Shown here: piece by piece, positions 60,720-64,000 of the stretch | Layout: every line of letters starts with the position of its first letter | Position numbering within the stretch: the stretch's first letter is position 1 | Origin: Akebia trifoliata | Lineage: Eukaryota; Streptophyta; Magnoliopsida; Ranunculales; Lardizabalaceae | DNA: 64,000 nt | Assembly (NCBI GenBank): GCA_017979445.1 | Contig: CM030711.1 | Span: 44,563,560-44,627,559 of the forward strand | Reading direction: 5' to 3' | Program-made: the position numbers and the translations under genes | The notes under the pieces: generated by a model | Seen by the model: only the letters and a program-made list of their open reading frames with translations | What the model was told of the DNA's origin: nothing | Database searches by the model: none

Positions 60720-63090
60720 AGATGTCAACATCAATTTATGCTGCAATAAAAGTGTCCATGTTACAAGAAACCAGAAAAATATTTTTCTAAGCAAATAAAA
60801 AATGAACACCACATGAAGAATTTAAAATCAAAAGAAAGAAAAAGAAATTTTGATTTTAAAGAGAGGGCTACAGTTGAAACTTTCTACAAAATTAGTCAAC
60901 AAAGGAAAGAAAAAAAAAACTCTATACTTATGAGAATAATCTGCAAATTAGATATATACTATATTACCAATTTACCAGGCCTAAACAAATAAATTTATTA
61001 ACCAACCAGCTATTCCAAAAGACCAATATGTAAGAGAAGGGGAGAACTATGAATATAAGAGTGTCACAAGACTTATCGGGGGTACTGCACACCCGAGAGT
61101 AGAGAAAAAATATACACTCAACATTCCCCCTCACCCATGAGGGTAAAAAGATTCAACGTGACCTATACAAACCTAGAGCTCTGACACTATGTTAACCAAC
61201 CTACTACTCCAAAAGACCAATCTGTTGGATAAGGGGAGAACTATTAATATAAGAGGATCGCGGGGCTTAACTAGGGTACGAACAACCTGAGATTGGAGGA
61301 AAATATACACTCAACAAAATTTAACATAGAATACTCAATTGCCCTAAAGATGTACTTGCACGTAAACTCCACAAGTACGATAAGAAATTTGATAAATTAC
61401 AACCAAACAATTAAAGAATAAAATACATAGTTTTCTCTCAGTTGAATGGCCAAAGTTTTCCACACAACTATAAAGGGAAATCCTCTTAATAAAGTATCAA
61501 AACAGCCCCTTCCATGCTAGATGAAACCTTCTCATACTCCTTAAAAGATGGGGGATATAATGCGTTAGACTTAACTATTCATGTAAGAAGTAAAATTAAA
61601 GCAATCCCACTCTCTTAAGAAAAAGGTCATAAGGAAGCACATAGCCAAAAAGAGGGTTCTCAATGAACATTAAGAAGAGATTAATCCCTCTCGAGATTCT
61701 ATTCAGTGTGGTTAAAGCAAATCAATCATCATCGAGAATCAAGAAGACCAGAAAGGAAATATGATTTGCTAACAACCACCTTAAGTGTTTCGAACCCAAA
61801 CAATGTGCACTAGCATTCAACTCATATAAAAGAGAAACAAAGAAAAGACAAACACAAGATCTAGTACTTGGATCATACATAACAAAAGAGCGAAATGAAC
61901 AATCAATCCGAGGAAAGGCTCATTTGTACCAGCAATGTAGAACCTACGAGAAAAAGCAAGAATCCATTGAGATTGGACTCTGCATGTCCAACAGTTCCTA
62001 CTTTTGAATTGATCTTGCATCTCCTCGTGTAATCATTGCTATTCTAGCAAAGATAAAACAATAGAAGAGTGCATTTGAATAAAAAAGCATTAAATTTATA
62101 CACGAGAAATCTCGGAAAATTATATGTAAAAGGAGGGGCTTCAATTGAATCTTTCCAACAAAATCATTCACTAACAAACCACATCTATCTCCACCCAATT
62201 AATTCCCTTGGAAAATTTATAAAATTATTCTTAATAAATATTTCTTAATAAAAGGAGGGGCTTCAATTGAATCTTTCCAACAAAATCATTCACTAACAAA
62301 CCACATCTATCTCCACCCAATTAATTCCCTTGGAAAATTTATAAAATCATTCACTAACATCAATTTATACTGCAATAAAAGTGTGGATTTTACAATAAAA
62401 GATTATCAATTTGTGAGATTATTATGCAATTTAGATGGATATTATGCCTAAGGAAAATAAAAGATATAAAGTTCTAAATTACCCTAAAAGATGTGTTTGC
62501 ACCTAAAATCCCATGTTCTACAATAAATTTTATAAATTATAAAACATAGAAATAAAGAATAAAATACATAGTTTTCTCTCAGTCGAAAGGCCAAAGTTTT
62601 CCACATAAGAACCATAGAGGAAAACCCTCTTAATAAAGCATAAAAAACAACCACTTTCGTGCTAGAAGAAACCTTCTCATCCTCCTTAAAAGAAGGGGGA
62701 TATAGTGAATTAAAATCACAGCAATCCCACTCTTTTTAAGGAAAAGGTCATAAAGAAACAACTAGCACATAAGAGATTACTTAATGAACATTAAAAAGAG
62801 ATTAATTCCTCTTGAAATTCTCTTCAGTGTGGTTAAAGCAAATCGATCATCATCGAGAAGACCTGAAAGGAAATATAATTTGCTAGTGTGTGTGCCTCAT
62901 GTATTTCGTAACTGAATCACAATGCACAATTTTATAGCATTAGACTCGTGGACAAGAAGAAAGCACACAAAAAAGATAAATAAAATATCAAACATTTAGA
63001 TCAAATCAAACAAAAAAAGAGAAATTAAGTATCAATCCAACGAAAGAAAGGCTTATTTGCACTGAAGTTACGAAGCCAAAAGTTAATTCG
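60720..63090. repeat. Diverged tandem duplication (about 1.2 kb units)
   Basis: Blocks recur in order: TAAAGAATAAAATACATAGT (61413 and 62553), GGCCAAAGTTTTCCACA (61449 and 62590), GAAACCTTCTCAT (61525 and 62668), GCAATCCCACTC (61601 and 62721) and GTGTGGTTAAAGCAAATC (61706 and 62828). Smaller repeats lie inside: a SINE- or LTR-like block at 61005-61120 repeated at 61195-61320, and a 122-bp direct repeat (62131-62228 and 62253-62350) that is almost identical. No coding sequence is recognised. Confidence 0.75.
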
Positions 63091-63424
63091 AAAAAAAATA
63101 AAAACAACTTTTTACAAAAAAAAATTGCCTATTCATCCAATAACACACTAAAACAGTAAATAAAAAAATCCCCATTGTTTATAGCTCCAAAAATGAACAA
63201 TTGAAAACCCTAACATTCCACCCAAAAAAAAAAAAAACCAAGAAACAGATACAAAATTCCTGGGTCGAATACATTGTAGATGGATTGAAACTCAGGAACA
63301 CATCAGAATAATGTTTGAACAACAAATACTTTGAAAAAAAAAAAAAAAAAACTCAGAAGTCTGATCGAAGCCCTAAAAGTGTGATAGAAGGGAAGGAAAC
63401 AGAGTACTGAAGAGGAAATCTCAC

Positions 63425-63540
63425 CTTTTCGCCTAAGAAAAGTGGGAAAAATGGTGAAATAGAACAAAAACGAAGATAAAGAGGAGGCAGAGAGGGAAAG
63501 AGGGACTGGGGAGAGAATAGACTAGTGGACTCAGTTGAGC
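63425..63540 (-). other. Possible 5' noncoding exon of a minus-strand transcript
   Basis: On the minus strand a CT-rich leader-like stretch ends in GGCGAAAAG followed by GTGAGA, a good donor. No downstream coding exon is recognised in this window, so this may be a noncoding RNA, a gene with a distant coding part, or chance. Confidence 0.25.
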
Positions 63541-64000
63541 TTCTACTTTGACCTATATAGTGCTAGGGTTACGTTCTGGTATACGAGTTTGGTGTTTAGT
63601 TGTCAAATAAAGAGAGCTGCTATTAACACACCAACTTTTATAACCAAAAATGGGTCTAACATGAATTGATGTATTTAATTCAAGTCTCATCCAGGTCAAT
63701 TGGGGATCTATCCTTATATCCGTCTAGATTTGAATGATAAATTATTTTAAAAATTATATATTTATGTCTTTAAAATGAGTCTTAATAATTTGATTCATTT
63801 TTTTGTATGCTCCATTCACAATACACTGTACAAAATCATAAAGATTTGTCATCATATATCCCAAAACGAAGGATCTATGATTCTATTAAAGGAACATATA
63901 AAAAAGTGAGTCAAAAAATAATAATTCTTTCAAAATATCTTTCTTCAACTACTTTAATATAACATGATTCTTATAAAATACAAAAACTATATAGCAAAAA
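63541..64000. other. Intergenic, nothing recognised
   Basis: AT-rich with no gene or repeat identified. Confidence 0.4.

Noticed and set aside
59532..62350. Regular repeats as a possible CRISPR or satellite array
   Set aside because: Only two units each with unequal spacing, in a plant nuclear context; they are local tandem duplications.

Overview
This is a window of plant nuclear DNA, most likely from a eudicot. It is AT-rich. Its genes are split by GT-AG introns, one of them encodes a chloroplast Fe-S assembly protein, and most of the remaining sequence is transposon-derived (LINEs, Ty3/gypsy LTR elements, MITEs, tRNA-derived SINEs). There are no operons, CRISPR arrays or tRNA/rRNA genes.

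Layout. Positions 1-8.4 kb are intergenic and repeat-rich: an almost perfect 1.48 kb foldback element at the left edge, a 1.53 kb tandem duplication carrying a hAT-type MITE, and small hairpins. At 8.5-15.4 kb (+) lies SUFB, the plastid scaffold subunit of the SUF Fe-S cluster machinery. It has two exons separated by a 5.3 kb intron holding relics of two LINEs in opposite orientations. From 17.1 to 22.45 kb there is a run of four broken gene fragments, all on the + strand: a GH5 exo-beta-1,3-glucanase, CSN6 (COP9 signalosome), UGT87A-type glycosyltransferase and EF-1alpha. Each is truncated and several keep introns.

From 26.0 to 47.75 kb (+) lies a multi-pass membrane RING protein (RNFT1-like E3 ligase, 475 aa predicted). 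I could place all eight coding exons with consistent reading phase. Its introns are swollen by insertions. Intron 3 holds a 5'-truncated LINE (14-bp target site duplication, TSD), itself split by a 2.5 kb solo LTR (5-bp TSD), plus a second LINE. Intron 6 (9.7 kb) holds a 6.7 kb decayed gypsy element whose two LTRs look unrelated although a perfect 5-bp TSD flanks the whole. Intron 7 holds a LINE 3' end and a small MITE.

After a 4 kb tail-to-tail spacer with SINE relics, 51.9-58.3 kb (-) holds a six-exon gene for a 442-aa coiled-coil, proline-rich protein. I recognise it only as a plant protein of unknown function. From 58.3 to 64 kb there are short tandem and dispersed repeats, a diverged duplication of about 1.2 kb, and possibly the 5' noncoding exon of another minus-strand transcript.

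The three intact genes do not form a pathway. The notable biology is in the repeats: palindromic LTRs, an LTR element with mismatched ends, a giant foldback, a hairpin MITE family with about eight copies, and a cluster of gene fragments that may have been captured by a transposon or left by old duplications.
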